Assembly: GCA_038247995.1 (NCBI GenBank)
Contig: JBBRUG010000104.1
Coordinates: forward strand, 1 to 17,051
Direction of reading: 5' to 3'
Origin: JBBRUG01 sp038247995
Lineage (GTDB): Bacteria; Chloroflexota; Chloroflexia; Chloroflexales; Chloroflexaceae
DNA length: 17,051 bases
The notes beneath the pieces are model-generated. The model saw nothing but the letters and a program-made list of their open reading frames with translations, did not search any database and was not told where the DNA came from. Each line of letters begins with the position of its first letter. The first letter of the stretch is position 1. Of this stretch, positions 5,916 through 13,536 are shown piece by piece. A program made the translations under genes and the position numbers.

Positions 5916-6941
5916 ATGGTTCGAGTTGCAATCAACGGCTTCGGCCGTATCGGTCGCCAGAGCTTAAAGGCAATGCTCGAGTATCATCCCGACGAGTTCG
6001 AGATCGTCGCGATTAACGACTTAACCGATAACGAGACGTTGGCGCACCTGCTGCGCTACGACTCGACGTATGGTCCCTTTGATGGCGATGTTGAGGTTAC
6101 CGAAAACACGATGACCGTCGATTTCGACGACAGCCACTATGAGATCGCCGCGCTCGCCGAGCGCGATCCGGCACAACTGCCGTGGGCCGATCTCGGCGTC
6201 GATATTGTGATCGAGTCGACCGGTCGCTTCACCGATGCGGACAAAGCGCGCGCTCACTTGCAGGCCGGCGCGAAGAAAGTGATCATCTCAGCCCCGGCAA
6301 AGGGTGAGGATATTACGATCTGCCTAGGCGTTAACGAAACCGCTTACGATCACGAGCGCCACACGATCATTTCGAATGCCTCGTGTACGACAAACTGCCT
6401 CGCGCCGGTGGCAAAAGTGCTCCACGATCGTTTCGGCATTCAGCGCGGCCTGATGACCACAATCCACTCCTACACGATGGATCAGAACCTGCAAGACAAC
6501 GTCCACAAGGACCTCCGCCGTGCGCGGGCCGCCGCGATTAACTTGGTGCCCACTACTACCGGCGCTGCGAACGCTGTGGCTCTGGTGATCCCGGAGTTGA
6601 AGGGTAAGTTCACCGGTTATGCCGTGCGCGTGCCGACGCCCACCGTCTCGCTGGTTGACTTCTCGGTGCTGCTCGATCGTGCTACCAGCGTTGAGGAGAT
6701 CAACAATGCTTTCCGCGATGCAAGCGAGAGCGAAGCGCTGGAAGGCATCCTTAGCGTAAGCGAATCCGAGCTGGTGAGCAGTGATTTTATCGGCACGCCC
6801 TACAGCAGCGTTGTCGATCTGCCGCTCACAATAGGCATGGGCGACGACTTCTTCAAAGTTGTGGCCTGGTATGATAATGAGTGGGGTTATGCAATGCGCG
6901 TGGCCGACCTGACGGCATATATTGCCGACCACTTTGCCTAA
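5916..6941 (+). CDS. gap: Glyceraldehyde-3-phosphate dehydrogenase, type I
   Basis: The 341-residue cytosolic enzyme oxidises glyceraldehyde 3-phosphate to 1,3-bisphosphoglycerate in glycolysis, or the reverse in sugar synthesis. The NAD-binding motif is INGFGRIGR (6-14), and Asp35 in INDLTD suggests NAD rather than NADP. The catalytic Cys157 lies in SNASCTTNCLAP and the catalytic His184 in TTIHSYT. The C-terminal WYDNEWGY is also present. The S-loop reads YTMDQ at 186-190 where most bacterial enzymes have YTNDQ, and GAAN occurs at 216-219 where GAAK is usual. ATG 5916 follows GAAGGAGG with seven bases between. The gene appears monocistronic, with its own extended -10 promoter and a strong downstream hairpin. 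No pgk or tpiA is adjacent. Confidence 0.97.
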   Translation: MVRVAINGFGRIGRQSLKAMLEYHPDEFEIVAINDLTDNETLAHLLRYDSTYGPFDGDVEVTENTMTVDFDDSHYEIAALAERDPAQLPWADLGVDIVIESTGRFTDADKARAHLQAGAKKVIISAPAKGEDITICLGVNETAYDHERHTIISNASCTTNCLAPVAKVLHDRFGIQRGLMTTIHSYTMDQNLQDNVHKDLRRARAAAINLVPTTTGAANAVALVIPELKGKFTGYAVRVPTPTVSLVDFSVLLDRATSVEEINNAFRDASESEALEGILSVSESELVSSDFIGTPYSSVVDLPLTIGMGDDFFKVVAWYDNEWGYAMRVADLTAYIADHFA

Positions 6942-6965
6942 GCGCTGATTGAGTGTGAGACATTG

Positions 6966-7009
6966 CGGGTGACGGTTGCTCAGCGAAGCTGCTGATGTAC
7001 CGTCACCCG
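6966..7009. terminator. Bidirectional terminator between gap and the zinc-finger gene
   Basis: An 11-bp perfect stem (6966-6976 with 6999-7009) holds an inner CAGC/GCTG stem and is followed by TTGTTGTCT on the plus strand. It fills the 75-base gap between two converging genes and can serve both. Confidence 0.75.
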
Positions 7010-7016
7010 TTGTTGT

Positions 7017-7412
7017 CTAAAGCAGTGGACGCGCAGCATGGTGTGTATTCAGGCCGCTCCAGGTTGGGCGCTCGGCGGTACTATCCCCATTCATCAGCAG
7101 CACGACTTCGCCGGTGCAGTGTGGGCATACAGCCAGATGATGGATGATCAGTGCATGCTGATGCGGATCAAGTAAACCCTGACAATAGTCGACGAGTACC
7201 TGAGTGGCTGGGCATTGGATGCGATACAACTTGTGGCGCAGACGGCGCTGAAGGTTGCGAACGCGCTCGACACGCGCTGCACAATGCGGACACTCACAGA
7301 GATGAGTCAACGTTTCGGGGTTGGCTTCGCCGTCGACGGCTGCGATCAAGGCGTTGCCGCCAATACCAGGGGGGCTGATGCATTCCCGCTCCCGGCTTTC
7401 GGTCGTGAACAT
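7017..7412 (-). CDS. Small protein with two zinc-finger anti-sigma (zf-HC2/ZAS-like) motifs
   Basis: The protein has 131 residues from ATG 7412, chosen because AGGAG (7424-7420) lies seven bases upstream; an earlier ATG at 7457 has no such site. Two His-x3-Cys-x2-Cys motifs occur, H37/C41/C44 after VDGEANPETLT and H92/C96/C99 before GEVVLLMNG. Each sits in a helix pattern like the ZAS zinc-binding anti-sigma domain. No membrane segment is present, so it should be cytosolic. It lies downstream of the ECF-like sigma factor gene at 7610 on the same strand, so it may be its anti-sigma partner. A terminator between them means it probably also has its own promoter. A redox role through the Cys pairs is possible but not shown. 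Confidence 0.7.
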   Translation of the reverse strand: MFTTESRERECISPPGIGGNALIAAVDGEANPETLTHLCECPHCAARVERVRNLQRRLRHKLYRIQCPATQVLVDYCQGLLDPHQHALIIHHLAVCPHCTGEVVLLMNGDSTAERPTWSGLNTHHAARPLL

Positions 7413-7520
7413 AGGCGCGCTCCTGGCAATCTCGCCGTTAGGAACACCCAACTGCATAGAAAGAAACGCAGCTTTACCCGATTTTCACACAGATGTAATC
7501 CGTTTGTCTGGAAATACAAA

Positions 7521-7553
7521 GCCCCTCTGATTCAGCGCGTGAACCAGAGGGGC
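7521..7553 (-). terminator. Rho-independent terminator after the ECF-like sigma gene
   Basis: A 13-bp stem with one G-U pair (arms 7521-7533 and 7541-7553, loop AGCGCGT) is followed on the minus strand by TTTGTATTT. It is the best intrinsic terminator in the window and lies between the sigma gene and the zinc-finger gene. Confidence 0.85.
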
Positions 7554-7609
7554 AATTATTTCGGTGCTTTGTCCTTCGTCGAACTGAGGCTTGGCTTCTC
7601 CTTCCGAAG

Positions 7610-8401
7610 CTAATCACCCATCATCTGACGTAACTGGTTGTTACGGCTGAGCCGCCCAAGCACATTGCGCTTAACATTGTAGACATCGTTGACGCTGCTA
7701 AATAGTTCGCTGCGCTTAGCGTAGATTGCCCGCGGCGTGAGGCCGATCACAAACGAGCAGTAAACCACCACTCGTTCAACCTCATTATTCAGTTGATCGT
7801 CGATAAAACGCCAGAACTCCTGGCGATCAACGCGGCTCACCGCTTCTTCGTCGGGTGATGTCTGTGGCCCGTGGTTGGGTGCAATCGTTTCTTCGGGCAG
7901 CATCTCCGACCACGACTGGGCGCGAACGCTGTCGATCACAACACTGGTAGTGCACAACTGCAGGTATTGCAGGAGTGAAGCCAGGGTCGGAAAGGACGTA
8001 AAGCGTTCGGGCGAAAGGGCGCGCCAAAATTTGGTGAATGCGCCGACGACAAAATACTCACTGCTCTCACCACTGCTGTTAAAGGCGCCGCTGCGGCGAA
8101 TCCAACCCTCGACCAGCCCGCTGTAGTGCAGATACAATTGTTCCCAGGCTTGTTCGTTGCGCTCAACCAGCGCCCGGCGGAACAATTCATAGCTATAGCG
8201 GGTGTCGTGGGGCTGGCCACGGTAGAAGCGTTCGCTTTCGGTGGCGCAGTGCCGGACAAGCGTTGATAAATCCATTGCCGTCAGGTTGAGGTCGTTCGTG
8301 GCGCCGGGTACCGGCTCGCGATGCATACGCGCGCGTGCGCCGCTGCCACTCGCAGAGTGTTGCATGTGGCGAGGCTGGGTTTCAATCTGCTGAGTGATCA
8401 T
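7610..8401 (-). CDS. Divergent ECF-like RNA polymerase sigma factor
   Basis: The protein has 263 residues from ATG 8401, with GAGG at a suitable distance upstream. Region 2 spans about 72-162 (YELFRRALVERNEQAWEQLY, later VGAFTKFWRAL and SVVIDSVRAQ). A linker with a Pro/Glu-rich stretch follows at 163-190. A region-4-like helix-turn-helix lies at about 195-255 (EFWRFID, then GLTPRAIYAKR and VNDVYNVKRNVLGRLSR). The similarity to classic ECF factors is low, and a 70-residue N-terminal extension with many polar residues precedes region 2, so this looks like a lineage-specific subgroup. The downstream zinc-finger gene is a plausible anti-sigma partner. I see no convincing promoter in the 238 bases upstream (8402-8639). 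The sigma call is fairly sure; its regulon is unknown. Confidence 0.72.
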   Translation of the reverse strand: MITQQIETQPRHMQHSASGSGARARMHREPVPGATNDLNLTAMDLSTLVRHCATESERFYRGQPHDTRYSYELFRRALVERNEQAWEQLYLHYSGLVEGWIRRSGAFNSSGESSEYFVVGAFTKFWRALSPERFTSFPTLASLLQYLQLCTTSVVIDSVRAQSWSEMLPEETIAPNHGPQTSPDEEAVSRVDRQEFWRFIDDQLNNEVERVVVYCSFVIGLTPRAIYAKRSELFSSVNDVYNVKRNVLGRLSRNNQLRQMMGD

Positions 8402-8639
8402 GGCCTCCTCATTTTCCGGCTGCTCGGGTGCTTATGCTGGGCGAGCATTCGCCTAGCCCCTTCTTCGGCTCGCAACAGCGCAGGTTCAGCGTGCAGACAA
8501 AGCCGCAGGCTGTAAGCGAATGTCTTTCTATGGCGATTGTAGATGTCTGGGTCAGGGATGAGAAGTACGCGAGATGTACAACAGATGACAATGCTTACGA
8601 TAGACGGTCGTAGCTTGCGGAGGCGTGTTGGGGTAAGGG

Positions 8640-9338
8640 TCAGCCGTGAAGCGAAGGGGGGAGCAGCAACTCCGTCAGGCTCAGGAGTGAGCTGATCCGT
8701 TCGCCGGCCTGATCATCGCTGGCGAGGGTACGATCGATCTGGAAGGCCCGCATACCAACTGAACGCGCCGCAGCCACGTTTTCGGCCAGGTCGTCGACGA
8801 AGGCGCAAGCGGTTGGCGGCAGGTTCAGGGCCGCAGCGGCTGCCCGATACGCGCGGGGATCGGGTTTCATAATGCCGAGCGACGAACTCGTAAGGGTGAC
8901 CTCGAACAATGCGGGGTTGAGATCGGCGTGGGCGAGTGTACGATCAACACTGGGGAGCTCAAAGTTCGTCAGCACTGCCAAGCGGAATGCAGCCTGATGC
9001 AGCGCGTGGAGGGTTGGCGCAGCATCGGGAAAGGCCACAAAGCAGGTATGATAGAGGGCGCCTACTTCGTGGGTGAGTCGTTCAACCTGGGGCGTCGTCA
9101 GTTGGTGTTGTTCACCCAGGGCCAACCAGAAACGCCGCCAGAAGAGCGGCTCGTCGGCGGGGTGTTGGGGCCACGGTCCGGCATAGCCGGTCCACGCCCG
9201 CAGCGCCGCCCCTGCGGGCAGCGTAGGAGCGATTCCGGTGATCTGCCGTTCAAGGCGACCGACTTGCGCCTGATCAAAAGCCACCAGGGTGTTGTCGCGA
9301 TCAAAGATGACGGCCTGGATCTGCATGAACTGAATCAT
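8640..9338 (-). CDS. HAD-superfamily hydrolase, subfamily IA
   Basis: The 232-residue protein has all four HAD motifs. Motif I is FDRDNT (nucleophile D13, acid D15), motif II is LTNFE with T124, motif III is K158 in GIMKPDP, and motif IV is FVDDLAEN with D182-D183. An all-helical C1 cap lies at about 25-105. This is the layout of phosphoglycolate-phosphatase, YjjG-type and related small-molecule phosphatases, and the substrate cannot be read from sequence. Starts at ATG 9338 or 9326 are both possible, and neither has a strong ribosome site. The gene is divergent from the Eis-like gene, with only about 50 bases between starts. Confidence 0.85.
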   Translation of the reverse strand: MIQFMQIQAVIFDRDNTLVAFDQAQVGRLERQITGIAPTLPAGAALRAWTGYAGPWPQHPADEPLFWRRFWLALGEQHQLTTPQVERLTHEVGALYHTCFVAFPDAAPTLHALHQAAFRLAVLTNFELPSVDRTLAHADLNPALFEVTLTSSSLGIMKPDPRAYRAAAAALNLPPTACAFVDDLAENVAAARSVGMRAFQIDRTLASDDQAGERISSLLSLTELLLPPSLHG

Positions 9339-9389
9339 AAACCGCTTCAGAGCCTGATGCAATGGGCCAAGAGTACTGCGAGGCGCTTG

Positions 9390-10508
9390 ATGGGAGCTAT
9401 TTCAATCGTTAGCGATGCTACACCTGCTGGAACGCTGTTGCTCGATGGCCTGCTTGATCCGGTTTATTTGGCGGCCCAGTGGGCGCGCCCGCGCTATCAG
9501 CCGGGCTATACGCTGGCCGCCCTGGTTGATGAGCGACTGTTAGGCGCGGCCTACTTGTCCCACGAGCGGCGGCGGATTGGCTCCGCTGTGCTCGATGTAG
9601 CTGGAGTTACCTTTCACGCCGATGCTGCGGCGCGGTTGGCCTTGCTTGAGCCGATCGTTGTGGCGGCGGCGACGGTGGGCCTGCCCTGGCTACAGTTGGA
9701 CATCCCGCTGGAAGCTGAAGTGGGCGCAGGTCTGGCGATCTGTGCTTTGCAGTTCCAGCTTCAGTTGCCGCCGTTTCCGGCCTCTGCGCCAACCCTCCGT
9801 TCGGCGACGCTCGATGATTGGGCCGATCTGACGGCACTGGATGCAGTGCAAGCGACCGCTATACCACTTAGCCGGGAGCGCACTGCCGCTGACTGGCGCT
9901 GGCTGATCACGACAGCGGGAACGGCATTACAGGTGCTCGAAGACGAGCGTGGTCGGCTGGTTGGCTATGCGCTGCGCTCAGCGGAGGGCGATCTTAGCGA
10001 GGCCTATGCTGCCGACGCCGGCGTAGGGCGGGAGTTGTTGGCGGCGCTTGTGGCCCAAGGTATCGAGGTGGGTCGGTTCGGCTTTGGGCATCCACTGGCG
10101 CACACCGCGCTCGTTCATGGGGGGCATTTACATGGCCAGGCACCGGCGCTAGGAAGTGTTGTGCCGCATTGGGGTGTGATTGATCTGGCGGGAGCGCTAC
10201 ACGATCTGGCGCCGGAGCTTGGTTCACGGCTGCGTAACTCGCGGTATGGGGGGTGGCAGGGTCGGGTTGACCTAGAGGTAGCCGGGCGGAATGTGGCGTT
10301 AGTCTTTACGGGCGATGCGGTTCATATTGAAGCGCAACCCAAGGAGGTGCCCGATGTAGCTGTGAAGCGGATCACGCTGGAGGCATTACCGCAACTGTTG
10401 CTTGGTTATCGCGCCGTGGCCGACCTACGGGCCAGTGGTAAGCTTACGTGTGCCGAGAGCGATTTTGGCTTGCTCGACATCCTCTTGCCCACCCTTGCGT
10501 CGGCCTGA
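9390..10508 (+). CDS. Eis-like protein: GNAT-type acetyltransferase with C-terminal SCP2-like domain
   Basis: The protein has 372 residues from ATG 9390, which follows GAGG six bases upstream; an in-frame ATG at 9357 lacks a good site. Residues about 1-125 and 135-235 look like two GNAT-type halves, with VLEDERGRLVGYAL at 182-195 resembling a GNAT central strand pair. The C-terminal part, about 270-372, ends with RITLEALPQLLLGYRAVADL and then GLLDILLP. That pattern is characteristic of the sterol-carrier-protein-2-like domain of Eis/GNAT proteins. Eis enzymes acetylate amines, but here the acetyl-CoA pyrophosphate loop (R/Q-x-x-G-x-G/A) is not obvious; GVGRELL at 211-217 is the nearest. The substrate is unknown, and some family members may not be active enzymes. 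Confidence 0.65.
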   Translation: MGAISIVSDATPAGTLLLDGLLDPVYLAAQWARPRYQPGYTLAALVDERLLGAAYLSHERRRIGSAVLDVAGVTFHADAAARLALLEPIVVAAATVGLPWLQLDIPLEAEVGAGLAICALQFQLQLPPFPASAPTLRSATLDDWADLTALDAVQATAIPLSRERTAADWRWLITTAGTALQVLEDERGRLVGYALRSAEGDLSEAYAADAGVGRELLAALVAQGIEVGRFGFGHPLAHTALVHGGHLHGQAPALGSVVPHWGVIDLAGALHDLAPELGSRLRNSRYGGWQGRVDLEVAGRNVALVFTGDAVHIEAQPKEVPDVAVKRITLEALPQLLLGYRAVADLRASGKLTCAESDFGLLDILLPTLASA

Positions 10509-10529
10509 CTTTTAGAACCTAGCCCCAGG

Positions 10530-11417
10530 CTACAACGAACCAGTGAGCACAACCAGTTCACTCGGCACATTGCTGCCGCCGGCAGGCTCAACGGTAACCA
10601 TCACCTCGGAGAAAGCATTCACCTCACGCGGTGCATCGACTAACAACTGGGCAAGGCCGGTCTCATCAACGAGGAATGTGCCGCCGGTAACCTGCGACTG
10701 GCCATCAGCAAGCCAGAACTGGTACGTCTTGCCTGGTTCAAGGGTATGCAAGCCACTAAAGATGACCACCGCTTGATCGTTGCCGGGGTACATATACATT
10801 TCGCCCCGTGCATTGAGATTGTGCGGTGTCGCTTCAAGTAACCGCGTTGCCACACCCGGCGCCGTGACAAACGAGACCACGTAGCGCTCTTGATCTACCG
10901 CTCCGCCAAGACTGGCCAATTGTTCCTGGCTAGTGCTCAACTGGGCGGCAAGTTCATTCTGGCGGGTTTGCGTATCGGCCAGGGCCTGCTGAAGTTGCCC
11001 CAGGGTTGTGACGAGATCGCGGTTTGTCTGGTCGAGAGCCGTAACACTCTGCTGAAGTGAGAATGTCAGGCCACCCAAGCCAAGCACGAGGACAGCCAGG
11101 ACAGCCATCATCGTCGGCACCAACCATGCCCGTCGGCGCACCGGTGCCTGCGATTGTTGTGCCAAGGGCGCCGATTGCTGGGCGGTTGATGCTACAATTC
11201 GCGCGAATAACCGTTCGCGCACCTGGTCGGGCGGCGTAGCAGGAGCGACAGCATAAGGCAACAGCGCCACAACTTCGCGCAACTGGTTTAGTTCTTCACG
11301 GCGGTCGGGGGACTCATTCAGCGACCGTTCAACGAAAGCCATTTCATCGAGATCGAGTGCGCCGAGGGCGTATGCGGCAAGTTGTCCATCAGTCTGCTGT
11401 TGCTCTTCAGTATCCAT
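10530..11417 (-). CDS. RskA-type membrane anti-sigma factor
   Basis: The protein has 295 residues. An N-terminal cytosolic region at about 1-75 (LAAYALGALDLDEMAFVERSL) matches the RskA sigma-binding domain. A single membrane segment lies at about 98-120 after RRRAWLVP. A Gln-rich coiled coil follows at about 121-172, then an RskA-type outer domain at about 176-293 with YPGNDQAVVIFSGLHTLEPG and YQFWL. The gene starts 15 bases after the stop of the ECF sigma gene, so they form one operon, and the protein very likely holds that factor at the membrane. Regulated proteolysis would release it, by analogy with SigK/RskA. It lacks the zinc-finger motif. The start has only a modest ribosome site (AGG, four bases upstream). 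Confidence 0.9.
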   Translation of the reverse strand: MDTEEQQQTDGQLAAYALGALDLDEMAFVERSLNESPDRREELNQLREVVALLPYAVAPATPPDQVRERLFARIVASTAQQSAPLAQQSQAPVRRRAWLVPTMMAVLAVLVLGLGGLTFSLQQSVTALDQTNRDLVTTLGQLQQALADTQTRQNELAAQLSTSQEQLASLGGAVDQERYVVSFVTAPGVATRLLEATPHNLNARGEMYMYPGNDQAVVIFSGLHTLEPGKTYQFWLADGQSQVTGGTFLVDETGLAQLLVDAPREVNAFSEVMVTVEPAGGSNVPSELVVLTGSL

Positions 11418-11432
11418 CGAACCTATCGCGAT

Positions 11433-12044
11433 CTAGCGGTCTTCGAGACCGATGCCCTGATGTTGGAGCACCCCTTTGAGTTTCTGGAGCGCAAGCCGAA
11501 TACGAGTTTTTACCGTACCCAAGGGACTAGAGAGTTGATCGGCGATCTCGCGTTGCGAAAGACCGCCGAAATAAGCGAGTTCAACCACCTGACGTTGATC
11601 GGCGGGAAGGTCGTTCAACGCGTTGAGAATAAGGCGGCGCCGCTCAGCTTCCCAGGTTAACGTGCCGACGTCGGATTGGGGATCCGGAATCGATAGGAGC
11701 ACCTGATCATCTGTACCGTTCGTAGCCATGTTTGGCCGTGAACGGCGGCGGCGTAGTTCATCAATACATAAGTTCCGCGCAATCCCAAACAGCCACGGAG
11801 TAAATGACCCCTGGACAGACTGAAAAGTTTTGCTGCGGCTCCAAACACGCCAGAATGTTTCCTGCACCACATCTTCGGCGTGCTCGGCATTGGCGAGGAT
11901 TTTGAGTGATAGGCCATAGACAACTCGGGCATAGCGATCATAAAGATGCCTGATCGCATGACTGTCGCCTATAGCGACGAGTTCCATCAACTGCTCATCA
12001 CTAAGCTGCTGTAACTCGTCGGAGTGGCCTTGAACGTTGGCCAA
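11433..12044 (-). CDS. ECF RNA polymerase sigma factor, SigK-like
   Basis: The protein has 203 residues from a TTG at 12044. Region 2 spans about 28-100, with HLYDRYARVVYGLSLKIL, DVVQETFWRVW and PWLFGIARNLCIDELRRRR. Region 4 spans about 135-192, with LNDLPADQRQVVELAYF, the helix-turn-helix GLSQREIADQLSSPLGTVKTR, and IRLALQKLK. I chose this TTG because GAGGG (12056-12052) lies seven bases upstream; an earlier TTG at 12086 has no ribosome site. The RskA-type anti-sigma gene follows after 15 bases. The stimulus is unknown. The pair shares its upstream region with the divergent polyprenyl synthase. Confidence 0.93.
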   Translation of the reverse strand: MANVQGHSDELQQLSDEQLMELVAIGDSHAIRHLYDRYARVVYGLSLKILANAEHAEDVVQETFWRVWSRSKTFQSVQGSFTPWLFGIARNLCIDELRRRRSRPNMATNGTDDQVLLSIPDPQSDVGTLTWEAERRRLILNALNDLPADQRQVVELAYFGGLSQREIADQLSSPLGTVKTRIRLALQKLKGVLQHQGIGLEDR

Positions 12045-12130
12045 AGTAGCGCCCTCACTAGCTTTATATACGAAAGGAAACTGCAAATGGATGTACGCAG
12101 CAACCTTTAGCTTGTGTAACGCGGCGCCCT

Positions 12131-12136
12131 ATTATA
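12131..12136 (-). promoter_or_regulatory. -10 box for the sigK-like/rskA operon
   Basis: TATAAT reads on the minus strand and places a start near 12124, about 80 bases before TTG 12044. No good -35 is seen. The region has no clear ECF-type promoter, so self-activation is not evident. Confidence 0.45.
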
Positions 12137-12284
12137 CACGAAGACGATCCGGCGCTATGCCGGTCTGGTAAGATACTATGCAGCGGAATTATCTGGCGCT
12201 CAGCGTGTTGCACATTACAGACATTCTGGCACTGTCCGTGCAAAGTGGAGAAGATAGCTGACGCGGCGGTGTGAAATACAGCGC

Positions 12285-12312
12285 TTGACACGCACTCTGT
12301 TTGTGCTATAGT
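12285..12312 (+). promoter_or_regulatory. Strong promoter for polyprenyl diphosphate synthase
   Basis: TTGACA (12285-12290), a 16-base spacer and TATAGT (12307-12312) give 11 of 12 consensus positions. Transcription would start near 12319 with a leader of about 113 bases. Confidence 0.75.
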
Positions 12313-12317
12313 AAAGT

Positions 12318-12335
12318 TTGTGGTGAATATCACAA
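12318..12335. promoter_or_regulatory. Candidate operator at the polyprenyl synthase start point
   Basis: TTGTG at 12318-12322 and CACAA at 12331-12335 are perfect inverted arms with an eight-base spacer, lying on the predicted +1. A protein bound there would block initiation. The arms resemble CRP/FNR-family half-sites in composition only. Confidence 0.35.
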
Positions 12336-12431
12336 GCTATTGCGCACACGCGTTGCTGTCCTGGAACGTTCTGCGTATTGGCCGGAGCGGCTAGCGTCGT
12401 CGCTTTATAGGCTCTAGGAAGGATCAGCCGC

Positions 12432-13505
12432 ATGGCTGCATACCAGACGCATACTACCGGAGCGGAGATGGAGAGCGTCGCAAGTGTGTTGGCCGAACGG
12501 CACTCAGCCCGTTCCGCTATTGTACCAACCAGCACAGGCCAGGCCGCGATCATCGAACGGGCCGGCCTTGGCGCCGATCTTCAGGCCGTAGAGCAGTTGC
12601 TGCTCGATCGGACAGCTTCACGTTCAGAGTTGATCAGCGCGGCGAGCGCCCACACTGTGCGTTCGGGCGGTAAACGTCTGCGCGCAGCCCTGGCATTATT
12701 GGCAGCGCGGTTGGGCTCCTATCAATTGCCGCGCGTTATCCACGCTGCATCGGCTGTGGAGTTGATCCACGCTGCATCACTTGTCCACGACGACCTGGTT
12801 GATAAGACTGATCGCCGGCGGGGCCGGGTAACCGTGCATTCGCGCTGGGACTCCGACGTTGCGCTGATGGTAGGCGATTACTTTTTTGCGTTAGCCTCAG
12901 CGGAGATGGCGCGCAGTCCTGATCCGCGGATCATCACCTACTATGCTGCCGCTGTGCAAACAATTGTCGAGGGCGAGCTAAGTCCGGTTACCGACGCCGA
13001 ACCGCTTGAAACTGCTCTGGGCCAGTACTATTTTAAGACGGGCGCGAAGACAGCGTCGCTTTTTGAGGCACCGTGCAAAGCCGGGATGGCGGCAGGCGGT
13101 GGCACCGAGGCCCAGATCGCGGCGCTCGGGCGTTACGGCTATGATGTTGGGATGGCATTCCAGATCGTCGATGATGTGCTTGACTTTGTCGGCGACGAGC
13201 GGACATTGGGTAAGCCGGCGGGGAATGACCTGCGCCAGGGAACGATCACGCTGCCGTTGATCTACGCCTTGGAAGCGACACGCAGCCCGCGCCTACGCGC
13301 GATTGTCGAGACGATCAATCCTACGGACAGCACGCTTGCGGCGGCGATCGCCGAAGTTATTGTCGCCGGCGGCGTTGAGCGCGCGCTGGCCGAGGCGCGC
13401 CAACTGGTTGATCGGGCGGTGCAGCAGTTGGCCGAGTTCCCGGCATCACCTGCGAAACGGGCGCTGATTGAGTTGGCGCATTTTACGGTCGATCGGGAAT
13501 TGTGA
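12432..13505 (+). CDS. Trans-isoprenyl (polyprenyl) diphosphate synthase
   Basis: The 357-residue protein extends allylic diphosphates with isopentenyl diphosphate. The first Asp-rich motif is D120-D121-L-V-D124 in LVHDDLVDKTDRRRG, and the second is D247-D248-V-L-D251 in FQIVDDVLDF. SGGKRLR at 78-84 binds the homoallylic substrate. Residues four and five before the first motif are small (Ser116, Ala115), which in this family leaves the product tunnel open and favours long chains, such as a menaquinone side chain, over C15 or C20. Residues 1-45 are an extension beyond the usual start of the family. ATG 12432 follows GGAAGGA eight bases upstream. The gene is monocistronic, with a near-consensus promoter and a short hairpin downstream. 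A GGPP role feeding crtB cannot be excluded. Confidence 0.92.
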   Translation: MAAYQTHTTGAEMESVASVLAERHSARSAIVPTSTGQAAIIERAGLGADLQAVEQLLLDRTASRSELISAASAHTVRSGGKRLRAALALLAARLGSYQLPRVIHAASAVELIHAASLVHDDLVDKTDRRRGRVTVHSRWDSDVALMVGDYFFALASAEMARSPDPRIITYYAAAVQTIVEGELSPVTDAEPLETALGQYYFKTGAKTASLFEAPCKAGMAAGGGTEAQIAALGRYGYDVGMAFQIVDDVLDFVGDERTLGKPAGNDLRQGTITLPLIYALEATRSPRLRAIVETINPTDSTLAAAIAEVIVAGGVERALAEARQLVDRAVQQLAEFPASPAKRALIELAHFTVDREL

Positions 13506-13506
13506 G

Positions 13507-13528
13507 GGGCAGGCGTGCGGGTCTGCCC
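13507..13528. terminator. Short hairpin between converging genes
   Basis: GGGCAG at 13507-13512 pairs with CTGCCC at 13523-13528 in the 31-base gap between two converging stops. A weakly T-rich stretch follows on the plus strand. It probably acts as a bidirectional terminator. Confidence 0.45.
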
Positions 13529-13536
13529 AGGTCTTG

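Larger units (their letters stand above)
12045..12431. other. 387-base divergent regulatory region (sigK-like / polyprenyl synthase)
   Basis: No coding sequence is supported here. It holds the minus-strand TATAAT at 12136-12131, a CCGGC/GCCGG hairpin just upstream of that box (about 12148-12162), and the plus-strand promoter at 12285-12312 with an inverted repeat at its start point. The rest shows no recognisable element. Confidence 0.6.

Noticed and set aside
8928..9389. 154-codon upstream extension of the Eis-like protein
   Set aside because: It lies antisense to the HAD gene, which has all four catalytic motifs. The ATG at 9390 has its own GAGG site.
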